This document shows, in pieces, positions 1 through 11,389 of a stretch of 64,000 bases of DNA. The stretch is from the NCBI GenBank assembly GCA_035610365.1, contig CM069432.1:75892520-75956519 (forward strand). Direction: 5' to 3'. The translations under genes were made by a program, and so were the position numbers. Each line of letters opens with the position of its first letter. Position 1 is the stretch's first letter. Source of the stretch: Aquatica leii (taxonomy: Eukaryota > Arthropoda > Insecta > Coleoptera > Lampyridae). The notes under the pieces were generated by a model. It was given only the letters and a program-made list of their open reading frames with translations, was not told the origin of the DNA and did not search any database.

Positions 1-6
1 GTAAGG

Positions 7-258
7 ATGGGTACATTTGAGGATAAGTTAGATGTATGGAAGCAAAAAAGAAGGTTAAGAGGTACCAGCATTTATTTAGACGATAACATGACGAGAAGGG
101 AAATAGATATACAAAAAAAGATAAGATATGAGGCGAGTAAGATGAAGAGAGAGGGAAAAAGTATTAAAATGGGATTCTTGAAAGTGTGGGTGGAAGGTGA
201 AGAAAGATTTTGGGATGAGGAGAGGGGAACTCTAGTGAAGAAGGGGGCAAAAAACTAA
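7..258 (+). pseudogene. LINE ORF1-type C-terminal fragment
   Basis: An 83-codon open stretch, highly charged (Lys, Glu, Arg). It has a segment of the type TSIYLDDNMTRREIDIQKK followed by a GFLKVWVEGE-type strand. I recognise this arrangement from proteins that precede the endonuclease-RT in insect LINEs of this group, where it probably belongs to an RNA-binding ORF1 region. The function is inferred and the match is from memory. It is in the same reading frame as the downstream endonuclease, with stops between, so it could be the end of ORF1 or the front of a fused ORF. Its beginning may lie outside the window. Confidence 0.6.
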
Positions 259-324
259 GAGTTGGGGGAGGGAAGGATGGATCAAATAATGTTGGATTAG
301 CAAGTTTTAAGGAAAATGAGATGG

Positions 325-1308
325 AAAAGCAGAATCAAATAAAATTATTGTTTTAGAATGTAGCAGGATTTCTGGAGATATGTAGAGGGTTTTGATATGA
401 TGGGAATGTCGGAAACATAGTTGGAAGAAAAAGACTGGGAAGTATGGAAGGAAAAATTACCAGAGGGTTATAATTGGAAGGTGGAATTTGCAACAAGAAG
501 AGAAAGTAAAGGTAGAGCAAGGGAAGGGATACTAACGGGCATAAAAAGGAACTGGTCGGTTGAAGAAGAGGAGGAAAACGAGAAGCAAGGGATAGGAATT
601 GTAAAAAATTATGTGGTCAGAGAAGGAAAGGAAAAATATACAGTGTTAACAGTCTATGGGCGGGATATGAGGATGATAAGTGAACAGATTGAGAAAATGG
701 TACAGGGGGAGGAAAAGTAAAAGATTATTATAGGGAGTGATTTTAACGCGAGTACAGGGGAAAAGGGAGGAGTGATTATAGAAGGGGAAGTAAAGGGAAG
801 AGTTAGCATGGATAAGACAGTTAATAGGAATGGGAAAATGTTAGTAGAGATGTGTGAGGAAAAAGGATGGTCAATTCTTAATGGAAATATAGAGGAGGGG
901 GACAGAGGTGATTACACTTATATGGGAGGGAGGGGAGAATCGGTGATCGACTACGTGATAGTGAGTGGAGAGATGTGGGAGGACATAGAAAATTTTAAAG
1001 TGGGGTATGAAGAGGAATCGGATCATCAGCCACTGGAAGTGATTTTAAAAGGAAAGGAAAAAGGAATTAAGGAGGGACAGAGGGGATGGGGAGTAAATAA
1101 GGTGTGGACTGAGGAAAGCATAGTAAGATATAAGATGAAGTTGGAGCAAGTGATTTGGGGAGATGTAGGGGGGGAAGAAGGACTAAAGGAGTTGACGGCA
1201 GAAATGGAGAAGGCAGTAGAAAAGAAAAGTTTGAGAAAAGAGAAGGAAAAAAGAGGAACGAAAATAGGTGGTGGAATAGAGAATGTAGCGAGGCAAAAAC
1301 AGAGATGA
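325..1308 (+). pseudogene. LINE ORF2, endonuclease domain (APE-like), broken
   Basis: This is the N-terminal endonuclease of ORF2, which nicks target DNA to prime reverse transcription. An opening strand of the type LLFxNVAGF is visible near 340-375. Then come the catalytic-site motifs IIIGSDFNA (about 724-750), SVIDYVIVS (about 940-966) and SDHQPL (about 1018-1035), in the order known for exonuclease/endonuclease/phosphatase folds. In-frame stops occur around 330-420 and at 718-720. A shift of frame is needed between about 1309 and 1337 to join the RT. All motif residues that can be seen are conserved, so decay looks recent. The following charged linker (1080-1308) has no recognised fold. 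Confidence 0.88.
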
Positions 1309-1336
1309 GAAAGGCTAGAAGAAAGGTAAAATAGAG

Positions 1337-2710
1337 GTGCAGGAGTATAAGGAGAAGAAAGTGAATTTTAAAAATGTATGTTCTGAGAGAAAGGTGTCGT
1401 ATAAAGAAGAAATGGAGAAACAAGTAAAGGAAATAAAGAAAGAAGGAGAAGTGTGGGAATTTCTAAACAAGGAGAGAAGAAGAGGTAAGAGGAGAGGAGG
1501 TTTAACGGATATAAAGGTGTGGTTGGGTTATTGTATGGAGCGTTTGGAGGGAACAAGAGAAGGACCAGGGCAGGTGATATTGCAAGAGGTAAATATAATA
1601 CAAGAAGAGAGGGAGATAACAAAAGAGGAAATGGAGGAGGCAATAAATAGACTAAAATTAAGAAAGACGGCAGGAACGGACGGTACGCAAGGAGAACAAT
1701 GGAAATATGTAGGGGAGAGAGTAAGAGGAAATGTAAGAAATTTTTTTAATAGAATATGGAAAGAAGAGGAATTGCCAGGGAGTTGGAAAGAAAGTTTAAT
1801 TCTGCCGGTTTATAAGGGAGGGGATAGGAAGGAGGTAAAGAATTATAGAGGGATTAGTGTCACTAATCTAAGTTATAAATTGTATGCCATGATTATACAA
1901 AGGAGGTTGGAAAAGGAAGTGGAAGAAAAAAGACTATTACCAGATTGACAGATGGGAAGAAGGGCAACAGACAATGTCTATATATTGAAAGAGTTAGTGA
2001 ATGGAGAGCTAGATAAGAAAAGGGGTAAGGTATACGCTTTCTTTATGGACATAGAAGCTGCGTTTGATAATGTGAATAGGGAAAAGCTATGGAGGGTGTT
2101 AAGGAAAAAGGGAATAGAGGAACAACTAGTGAGGAAACTAGAAGGGATATATAAAGAGACTAAGAATAGGGTAAAAATAGGGGATAGTGTTAGTGAAGTG
2201 TTTTGGACGAGGAAGGGGCTAAGGCAGGGGTGTCCTCTTAGCCCTATTTTATTTGCACTGTATATAGGTGACATAGAAGAAGTGTTGAAGGGTGGTCAGT
2301 GTGGTGGGATTGTTATGGAGGGAGGGATTAAAGTGTGGATATTGGCATATGCAGACGATATGGTCATAGTGGCAAAAAATGAGTTGGAGATGAAAGGTAT
2401 GATAAATACGATTAAGAGGTATCTGGAAAGAATAGATTTGGGTTTAAATGTGGGAAAGTCTAAGATGATAGTTTTTCAAAAAGGGAGAGAAGGGAAGAAA
2501 AAGGAGAAGTTAAGTTGGGGAGAACAGAATATAGAGGCAGTGAATGAAGTGACATATTTGGGATATAGGCTAAGGTATGATAATAAAGATGACGCGCATA
2601 TAAGGGAGTTAGCAAAGAAGGGTAACAGGGTATTAGGGCAGGTATGGAGTTTAGGGGAAAGAGTATTTGGAAGGAGATCGAGAAGAGAAGATGGCTGTTT
2701 GAAAAATTGA
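1337..2710 (+). pseudogene. LINE ORF2, reverse transcriptase domain, one internal stop
   Basis: Palm and finger motifs appear in order. LRKTAGTDG lies near 1660-1690 and PVYKGGDRKEVKNYRGIS near 1804-1857. Motif A FFMDIEAAFDN is near 2040-2070, motif B RQGCPLSPILFALY near 2222-2265 and motif C YADD at 2348-2359. A thumb-type GLNVGKSKMIVF follows near 2440-2475. The only stop inside the RT is TGA at 1949-1951, in a stretch that in relatives reads LLPDWQxGFR; a single TGG to TGA change explains it. At about 2650-2665 the reading passes to another frame. All catalytic aspartates are retained, so the domain was functional until recently. Confidence 0.93.
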
Positions 2711-3456
2711 TTAAAAGTGTGATGATGTACGGGGTGGAACTATGGGGTTGGAAAGAGTGGAACCTATTGGAAAGGGTACAAATAAAATATTGGAAATGGA
2801 TACTGGGTTTAGACAGGGAGACGCCGGGTTACATAATAGAGGAGGAGGGGAAGTTAGAGAAGTTTAGAATAGAAGCAGAGAAAAGGGCGATGGGTTATGA
2901 AGAGAAAATGAAGGAAAGGAGAGAATGTAAAATTTTGCAATGTTGCTGGAGGACGGTAAAAGATAGCAAAAGCATATATGGGCAGGAAGAAAGGAAACTC
3001 TACTACTAACGAGGAGGTTTCGCAATAGAAGAGGTGTAAAGAAGGAGAGAGGAAGGGAGGTTAAGTACTGAGGAGATAGTAAGAAGAGATAAAGACTCGC
3101 AGGTGCAAGAAAGGGAAGGAAAGATAAGGGAAGGAAAGTACAACTTAAGGTATGGGAATATAGTGTCCAGGAGGGTTCCTAAGTATCTGATGGGGCGGAG
3201 AAGTTTAGGAGAGAAACGGCTTATAGCTAGGTTCAGATGCGGAAATGAGGAGAGTTTAAATAAGTATTGGAAGGAGGATGTAATGAGGAGATGTAGATTA
3301 TGTGTAGAGGGATGGAAGGACATAGAACACTTGAGTGGGGAGTGTAGCGAGCTAAGGGAAGAAAGGAGGGGGAGGAAGGCTTTGCTTGGGGAGGAGGGGG
3401 AGGGATTGGATTGGATGAAAACAGTAAAGGAAAGAAGGATAAGAGAAGAGGGTTAG
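2650..3456 (+). pseudogene. LINE ORF2 C-terminal region with CCHC zinc knuckle
   Basis: This continues ORF2 after a frame change. The first part (2650-3009) contains the thumb-side sequence KSVMMYGVELWGW, typical of the segment after the RT in this LINE group. A stop at 3007-3009 interrupts it. The second part (3103-3456) carries CRLCVEGWKDIEHLSGEC near 3293-3346, a CX2CX8HX4C knuckle as found at the C-terminus of R1/I/Jockey ORF2 proteins, probably for RNA binding. The sequence remains strongly purine-rich. The reading frame closes at about 3454. Confidence 0.85.
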
Positions 3457-3655
3457 GACTATCGATTTAGAATAATAAGATGGTGATGGGAAGATTTTAG
3501 GGGATAAAGTTTTTTTTTTGTTTTTTTTTTTTTTAGTTTACAAATTTCTGTACAAATTATATTAGTATGATAAGAGTATGTTGTAAGGTAAACGTAACCC
3601 ATTGTAGGGCCGAATGGCTAGACAATTAACAATAAATAATAATATTTATTTAAAA
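3457..3655 (+). other. LINE 3' UTR and AAT-type tail
   Basis: After the coding end comes a T-run of more than 20 T with one G (about 3511-3535). A short segment ending GGGCCGAATGGCT (about 3607-3619) follows, then AATAAATAATAATATTTATTT. A short UTR ending in an A/T-rich simple repeat is typical for the 3' end of such LINEs. The exact end is not defined because no target duplication can be tested. Confidence 0.6.
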
Positions 3656-5640
3656 AAATATGCATTTGCATAAAATCACTGCTTTGGTTATGACTTATAT
3701 TTTTTTATAATTCTACGTAAAAAAATCTACAAGAAAAAAATTTCACTTTCGCTCTTAGAATTGCTGGTTATAGAATTATAAAACGTTTACAAATCGCATG
3801 TTTTTAGTTTTTTTGTAATATTTGAAAAAGTTGAAGTGTATGTCAAATGTCAAACTGCCATCTAATTTGTTTTGAAATTCTGCTTAGCTTTGCTAATTTA
3901 GCCGACTCTCTAACTTCTATAATAACAAACTTATCTATATAACACGGGTAAATTATTGTCATCCTGTATAAATTAATTACTAAGTGTAAAGCAAATTTAT
4001 TGAACTATAGACGCGACCGTACAAAGTTCATTATCATAGCTAGTAGTTAATAAAGGTACATTAAATACTTTATTAAAAAAATAATGAAATTTATGAGAAT
4101 AAAAATTAGAATTAAAAAGAATTACATGATTGACTGTGGTTTGTTTTCTGTAAATGTTAAAAAAGTTTTATTTGCTTTGTTGAGATAAAAAACTGTCAGT
4201 CTAAAAATTTCAACTTAAATTAAAATAAATATTATTTCATGTTGTTGATTTTTCTTTTATTTTTTTATTGATAAATGTGTAAACTGTTTCTGGAACTCTG
4301 CCATTTTAAATTAGAAAATGTAAGAAAACCCAAATGACGCAAATGTATAATTGGTTGCATAAACTGTAATTAAAAAAAGGTTTTCGTATAACGTATGAAT
4401 AATCTCGATCGCTACACGAATATGCCATTTTAATGTAATCATTAATCATAATTATGATATTCACAACTACTAAGGCTTTTTAACAAATCTTTTATTAAAA
4501 AATTTACAAAACAACAAAGTGAAAATATACGCATTTTGGTACAAATTACAACATATTGTATTTATCTTTTCTTTATTAAATGGCATACAATATAACCAAT
4601 ATCAATAATGGATTAATCATCGTTACCTAAAGATTTACTTTCGTCAGCCTCATCTGAATTCACCATTCACTGTAAGCATCAAACTTTTCACAAGCTATTA
4701 AGGGTTGTATTTAGTTAGGACGTCTTGCACCGTAGAATAGTGAAACGCTAATCAAGATATCTCACTTTGTAGCAGTATGATTAAAAAAGTAATTTAAGTA
4801 TTATTTAAAACAATCTTTTCTCCAGCGGGCTAAATCGCGAAAAGTTTTTTTTTTAATAAATATGAATAATATCACGTTACAAATACAACATAAGTTTTAA
4901 TTGATACTGCCAACGGAATTTATTTTTATAAGTTTTTATTCTTTTACCCCGTTACATACATGTATTTTACTTACCTACATGCATCGATGTATCTTTACAT
5001 TTTACATGGTGACGAATTAATTGAGTTAGCGATTAAAAAATGTTCTATTAATTTTGTTAAAATTTCGTACAAATATAGGCAACCCATTAACCAGGGACCT
5101 GTGCCGGCGACCACCCGTTGTTAAACAATCGGATTACTAACAAAAGGATTATAACTGTTTGTAAACTGCAGGTAGAAACCTACTTAATTTGCTAACGCAT
5201 TTATTTATTAAAATCAATCTAATAATACACCAAGTACGTAATCAATTTGATTAGAATATTGAAATTCATTCATAACGAATAAAAATAAAATTGCCTAAAG
5301 ATATTTATTTACGACATATTAGCTAACCGTGTTATTAGTGACGAGAAAAATTTAAAACAATAAATACATCAGTCCAAAATAGGTACCAACATACTGTTGT
5401 CAACGCATAAATAAACAATCTTACAAATAAACATAACTAATAATAATCAACTATGTATAAATAATAATAAGTCAGCCTGTATATTATTTTGTATGCATAT
5501 AAATTAATTTAAAAAAGAGGAAAAAGTAACAACTTTACAGATGTACATCCTTGACATTGAATTTTAGAAGATACAGTTTTTTCCACATACATTAATTTTA
5601 AAATGTCTCTCGAATAGGTAGCTGTCGTGATTGTCTTGAA
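3656..5640. other. AT-rich stretch without recognisable gene
   Basis: No coding similarity, RNA gene or paired terminal repeat was recognised on either strand. Short open frames here have no domain signature. Confidence 0.5.
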
Positions 5641-5662
5641 TCCAAAATTTCGGGTAACAATG

Positions 5663-7130
5663 CTATATAATAATATTGTTCAAGCTTCGAAAGCATTTCT
5701 TCTCCCAAAACAAAGTATCGATTTTAATCTTTTCTACAGAAATACCAGTAGGAATCCAAACAACAAAATAGCAAATGTCTTTTCTTACGATATTTAATTG
5801 CCCTTGGATTTGGTACATGTAGCTGTCATTTTGTTTTAATTTTAATTCGATTTCCTCTACTCGACAAAATTTGATTTTATTCTTTATAACGGCTTCTATC
5901 GGAGTGTACATTTTTGCACCGTATGGGCATTTGATTTCTACAATCGCATTTTCATCTACTACTTTGTCTGGAGATGCTGCCAAACATGGAAGAATTTCAT
6001 CCACAAATAAACCCCAAGGATTAACCTTTATATTCGTGACCTCTTGAAAGTCGTCTATGGCTCAATGCTCATTTTTTTCCCATATCTTTTAGCAGCACTT
6101 TTTGTAAACTGTTGGTATAATACATTTTTTATTACATTTGCATACGAAGTTGCTCTGCACAATTTACAAATGCGGTCAAAATTTGACGCTGTCAATATTT
6201 TCCACCGCTCTTCGTACCACCGACTGCTTCGGTGTTGACCAATAGTTTTATTCAAAATTTCGTCTCGCTTCAAAAACAATTTTTGTACAAATTTCTGCGC
6301 TGCTTCGTTTTATTATTTCTCTAGGATATCCGGCGTTGGTTCAGCTGCATACGGTTTATAATCAGCATCTGCGATTCCAGAGTACTTAGTACGGTAACGT
6401 ATTGCTTTTTGATTGCAAATCAATTTTACGCTTTTGTTTTTCGCAAAATAACTACTACTTACGTACGTACTATTGGCTCTAGTTTTCACGATTTCGTGGA
6501 GTGTACCTAATTCATTATGCGCTACAGCAGTTTTACTCCTGGTTTGATAACTACGGTGAAAAGCAAAATTCACACGATTACCACCAACAAATTTCGCAAC
6601 GTGGGAATTTTAAAGTGCTGCGGAATTGTTGGTAACATCATGTATCAAACTCTTGAAATCGTAAGATACACGACATACTGCAGTCATTATTTCCTTAAAT
6701 AAACCGCTTTCTTCAAAATCTGGAATAATACTGTTTTTGGTTTTAGCAACGGTACAAAAATAACCCCGTATGATCACAAAAAATATGTTTCGGTGCATTT
6801 AAAACATCAAGTTCTAGTTCTTTAATTTTTATATCTGTAGTCACATCTTGAATTTTTCTAAATTGAATGACTTTAGTAACTTTACTACGAAGCCTGAGAA
6901 TATTTTCTGAGATAATGTCTTTTAATTCGTTTTTGGTTTTTTGACTTGTCGTAATTTATTTATGTAATTACGCAAAATACGGTTTTTGCATTCATTTTTT
7001 TGTATTACAGTAGAAGTACCATAGGGCATCGACTCCACAAGTTTTCCATGCACGCTGCTATCGCCGTCACCCACTAATTTTACATATTTCATACATCTCT
7101 ATTGTTTTTTGGAAATCCTTTACTAAAATG
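5663..7130 (-). pseudogene. Mutator-like transposase fused to YqaJ-type nuclease, decayed
   Basis: Read on the minus strand, the order is: a GDGDSS-type acidic motif with the following ESMPYGTST and ILRNYINKLR (7075-6940); an EIMTAVCRV / LIHDVTNNSA segment (6700-6610); VNFAFHRSYQTRSKTAV (about 6573-6523); a low-complexity linker; then SSRWYEERWKILTASNF (6230-6180). It ends with the nuclease motifs LAASPDKVVD, IVEIKCPY and YQIQGQLNI (5985-5780). The last three match the SPDG, EIKCP and YxxQxQ signature of YqaJ/lambda-exonuclease folds. The first part matches my recollection of the insect Mutator-like transposase domain that precedes YqaJ in the same protein. Frames change near 6780 and 6055, a tandem TAA TAA lies near 6310, and a further stop lies near 6608. 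The transposon's TIRs were not found. The role is inferred: a DNA transposon protein. Confidence 0.8.
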
Positions 7131-8170
7131 ACTGCCTCCATTCCAGTTGATGATGTAAGTAAGTAATTTGTAGAATAAAGTTGTTATTTATATTAGACTG
7201 AAATGTATCTATAATTAGATTCAACCAATAAATAGGATTTAAATAATCAAAAATTAATCTTAAAAAAATAATAATCACATTTTACGTTTACAATAATTGC
7301 AGGACGTTTTTAATAACAATTTATAAATAAACTTACATTGGTTCATTGTTTCAAAGGATTGTAGCTCTATGATAATTACTAGAAATTTATTTAATCATCA
7401 ATATCTCAAAACGACAATAAAGAAATTAAAAGAATAAGAATACCTTTTATTGTTGTTCAACATCCTGTTAGTATTAGCTCTAACTTTGTAAAATATCCAT
7501 TAAATGATTAATTATAATTTGTTATTATAATCTATATTTCGTATAAAACAAAAACAAAACAATTAATGATAAAATACATAAATATTTTTTTAAAATTTTT
7601 CTTAATTTAATTTTGCCTGACGAAGAACTTAGAAAGCTTGCATTTAAATGGTTCTAAATAAATACAACCGATTACTCTAAAAATATCTTTAATACTTAAA
7701 CATTATTTGTAACTAATTTAAAAATATATTGTTTGTTTCCTCCAAAAACATTTTTTTCGTGTAAACAATCACAGCAATTTAATATTAATAGAATTATTAA
7801 TCAATGACTTATTATGTTAAAAAAAATTGTAGCATTTTGAATAAGAATAAGTAAATAAACTTAAGTTTGGTTTGTTTAAGAAAGGGATTTAAATGTCTAT
7901 CATATTACAAATGGTAAATGCTGGTTTATGGTTTACATGCACCCCTGCAGTGAGCCAGGTAGTTGGTGTCATGAGGTTTGCAGATACTACAGGCGTTTAT
8001 TAAATTTCAAAACTAAGATTTTATTTGACTAAATACAACCCTTAATTAAAGGGAAGTTGGTAAGTGTAAAAGTGAGGTTAGGTTAGTTTGAATTTTCCAA
8101 TCTATTAATTTAAGAAAGTACTTGTTGGAATGAAATACTTTTTTGAAACTAAACAAAACCAACATAAGAA
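7131..8170. other. AT-rich stretch without recognisable gene
   Basis: No domain-bearing frame or paired repeat was recognised. The upstream part of the Mutator-like gene may extend a little into 7131-7160 but cannot be read confidently. Confidence 0.4.
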
Positions 8171-8171
8171 G

Positions 8172-8304
8172 TGATGAGACGTTAATATAAAAGCGTTTTT
8201 AGTGCTTTTCGCAAAACTACAATTCGCGCGTAAATAAGATTAACTTTAATCTTAATTAATTCAAAATTGTCTCACTAAATGATATTTATATTAATGTCTC
8301 ATCA
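8172..8304. mobile_element. Short MITE-like inverted repeat, 133 bp
   Basis: Arms of 20 bases, 8172-8191 (TGATGAGACGTTAATATAAA) and 8285-8304, are reverse complements with one mismatch (G/A at base 10). The enclosed 93 bp is AT-rich and non-coding. Compact terminal inverted repeats around a short core are typical of miniature DNA transposons. No convincing target duplication is visible, so the superfamily is undetermined. Confidence 0.55.
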
Positions 8305-9451
8305 AAGGCATGAGTGATTAGATTGCATTTGTTTCTAATTATATCACATAGTAACAAATTCTAATAGATTTTAAGAAATAACTGTAGTTATTTTTTTTAA
8401 CATGTATTAGAAACAGAACGCAAGATTTTATGAAGTTCAGACGTTTTGAAACAGATGGCGTCTTTTAAGAAGATAGTTTTGATTGTTTTGAATACATGTT
8501 TTAAATCAATTAAATATATAATGTGAAATACCAGCGTTGCCAATTGTAGTAGAATTCCACAATATTTGGGGATTTTATGTAATTGCGGGTATCTTTTAAG
8601 TATTACAAGTTGTTGTGGAGAATCCTGTATAAACCTATGTTTTATGATCTGTATCAGTTTTGTAGTTTTAATTTTGTTTGTGAAATTATTAGTAAATTTG
8701 TGAAATTCTTACAGTTTGTGTAGGGAAACGCGACAAAGGTTTTCGCCTTTTTTTTGTTTCCGCCTAAATGTTTAGGTCAAAACGTAAAAGCAAGTATTCA
8801 AAATTAGCAAAGATTAGACGATTATAAACATTTTGATTGTTGCAAATGCTTGAAATACTATTTAGCAATTTAGCATGGTTCGAGTAGACGGAAAAAATCC
8901 TATAGGAGGAGTATGTTAAGTCTAGAACTGACAAGTTGAGGTTTAAAAATAAAAAGTTTAACACATACGTTTGTATGTTTACGAATGATAAATTATGTCT
9001 ACTATGCTGAGTTTAACATTCTGACACTTTTTAGAAAAAATCAATGTTTCCAAACACTATTAGAAAAGTGATAAAACAGTCGTAATAGTAATCAAATGTA
9101 TAAAAATAGAATGTATTGAAATAAGCGATTGCTACAAACTTTTCAACACTGCTTTTAGCTTAGAGAAATGATGAAACTAGATAGGTCTAATAGGAATACT
9201 TTTTTTTATATATTTTAGGTGAGCTGTAAAGTTTAGGAATTCTAGGGTTTAAAATTTTTATATAAAAAGGAGATACGTTGAAAATGTTAAGGTGTTATTT
9301 ATTTTTTAAGTTTTCAAGTGTGACGTTATTTAACGACGTAATCATTTTGTTTACTCAAGCAAAAAAAAAATTCTTTTAACTTTAAAAGTTCAATGACATA
9401 TTTCATGTATTTTTAAAAAGCGTTATAACTATATTTTTATGTGCTAATAAT

Positions 9452-9518
<67 letters not shown>

Positions 9519-9740
9519 AATATGTACTGTAACACTAAACAAGCTTATAAAAAATAGTTGTTAAAACTGCCATAAACATGTTTATATTCTTTTTCGCAGT
9601 TTTATATATTCGCCGGCGGATTTTCTAAGTGAAATATTTTATCATTTATTATGTCTCAAGTGTATCCATCAAGGGGTGTTAGATCCGGTAAATGAAAAAG
9701 ATATTTACAGTCTACTATCTAGGAAATGATTATTACATCA
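8305..9740. other. AT-rich stretch, only the AT microsatellite
   Basis: Apart from the (AT)30 run nothing is recognised. The short minus-strand frame around 8764-8964 has no domain signature. Confidence 0.4.
9457..9516. repeat. (AT)30 microsatellite
   Basis: Uninterrupted alternating A and T for 60 bases. It is prone to cruciform formation and slippage, so the length may vary between individuals or be an assembly estimate. Confidence 0.97.
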
Positions 9741-9744
9741 TATT

Positions 9745-9935
9745 TACCACCCAGAAGATGCAAGCTGCAATGTCTTGCGAAACGTTAGTTTGTTTGGGTT
9801 CACGAACAACAATACGGCAAAGGCCAAGTTCTACTTCTTGTTTTGGCTCTCAAAGAGAGACTAGGACCAAGCCTAAGTCAGGGTGTTTAACTACGACGCG
9901 GTCTAAGCCGAAAGTCGCTTATAATCTTAAAATAT
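9745..9935 (+). repeat. Penelope 3'-region repeat, copy 1
   Basis: About 190 bp, shared with 17106-17295 and 18823-18990 in the same orientation. The landmark strings are GCAAGCTGCAATGT, then GTTTGGGTTCACGAAC, then TCTACTTCTTGTTTTGGCTC, then GTCTAAGCCGAAAGTCGCTT. The 17106 copy lies directly downstream of a GIY-YIG pseudogene, which identifies the repeat as the 3' region of that PLE family. The copy here has no GIY-YIG upstream, so it is a strongly 5'-truncated insertion. The 92-codon frame across it is a by-product of the repeat. A hammerhead-like core is described in the findings. Confidence 0.75.
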
Positions 9936-9969
9936 GTAAATCATACCCACCGTTTTACAAAATGATATA

Positions 9970-11385
9970 GTAAGTATTTAAAATAAAGAAATAAAACTAT
10001 AACTGGTAGTAATATAAACGAGGACTTATTAAAATATAATAAATACAAAGTAGCTATATTTTTTTAATTGCGAATAAAAAACCAAAGATAGCATGTTGTA
10101 GGTGTTACTAAAACAAATTTTTAAATTTAGTATTTTTATAAAAGGTATATGTAAAATAGAAAAATAGAGTTTGGTTATCAAAACAAAAAATTTGTTTGGT
10201 GCGTTTATTACTTTATGAACTTTTTTAAACTCCGCATTTATTTTTATAAACTACTGCTTTAAAATTACAAATTTGAATAAAAAGTAACATTTTATAATCT
10301 TTTTTAGAAATGAGCGTATTTAAAACGTCATATAGTAATTTACTACTTGATTGACACATACTACGTTTCAAAAGCATGTAAATTATTACTACTTTTCTAT
10401 ATAATAACATATACCAAACTGAAAAAAGTCCAAACATTGTTTTATAGAAATGTATGTATAATGTAAAATTTATATATTTTTTTCATACTTTTATATTAAG
10501 CGATATCTAAATTAAGTAACAATTCTAAAGTATATACTAGATGTAATACTTTAATAAATAGTATCAAATAAATAAACATTTAACGGTAAATAAACTTTTA
10601 ATTCTAAATCTTAGCTATTGTAATTTTACATACAAATAATAAATTTTAAAAAAATAAGTCATTAATAATTCAAGTGTTTGCAAAAACTAGTTAATAAAAT
10701 TTGCAGGAAGGAAATGAAAGTAATATTAAATCCAACGTAATAAGTAGGTGTGCAAATACATTTATACTTTTATTATATATCGCTTTCATTTTGTCACAGA
10801 AACCTTATTGTTTCTATTACCAAACAAAGTTTTGCAAATACTAAAACCATTCAAGCGTTATTTTGGTGACATGAACGTATTTTGCAACAAAATTAATTTT
10901 AAATACACTCAATAGATCTTACCCGATTTGGTAAGCTATCTTAGTAATTTCACATATTTATAAAAATTATAATTGATAATAAGATAATTGTTGGGTAACT
11001 AAAAAAATCACAAATATTATTAAATTACAAAATATTTGTTATTGTTATGTTAAAGTATATTCATCCATTTATTAAGTATGTAGCAAACACACTTTCTGCA
11101 TCTGAATATAGTTAGTAACTGTACGTAATAATTATCATGGTTACATTTTTATTATAGAAATGCTCATATTTTTTTAAAGCAATAATTAATTATTGACATT
11201 ACAAATACAGCTACATTATTACAAACTAATTATATTATTAGTTTATTGTGCAAATCTGATTTATAGTAAGTATTTCTTTTTTTTTAACAATTATATTTAA
11301 CAATAATAATAATGTTTTATGTGTTTATATGAATTATTAAGAAAAACAGTTGTTTATTACAATTCATGTAGGTATAAGTATTGTA
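9970..11385. other. AT-rich stretch without recognisable gene
   Basis: No coding similarity or paired repeat recognised. Confidence 0.4.
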
Positions 11386-11389
11386 TATG

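Larger units (their letters stand above)
1..3655 (+). mobile_element. Non-LTR retrotransposon (R1/I/Jockey-type LINE), 5' truncated by window edge
   Basis: The order is that of an APE-type LINE: an ORF1-like piece, an apurinic-type endonuclease, a reverse transcriptase with a YADD box (2348-2359), a C-terminal CCHC knuckle, then a T-rich 3' UTR and a short AAT-type tail near 3630-3655. The + strand of the coding part is strikingly rich in A and G. Lesions are few for its length: a handful of stops and about two frameshifts, which suggests a fairly young but dead copy. The 5' end lies at or beyond the window start. Clade assignment is inferred from motifs; the knuckle spacing and the APE-type endonuclease fit the R1/I/Jockey group. 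No target-site duplication can be assigned without the left flank. Confidence 0.93.

Noticed and set aside
1067..1423. Minus-strand frames rich in Leu/Phe/Ser opposite the first LINE
   Set aside because: These are mirror images of a purine-rich coding strand. The repeated hydrophobic composition is not a membrane protein.
9692..9970. 92-codon frame with Arg/Thr/Ser-rich C-terminus
   Set aside because: The translated part coincides with the Penelope 3' repeat, which recurs in the same window with broken frames.
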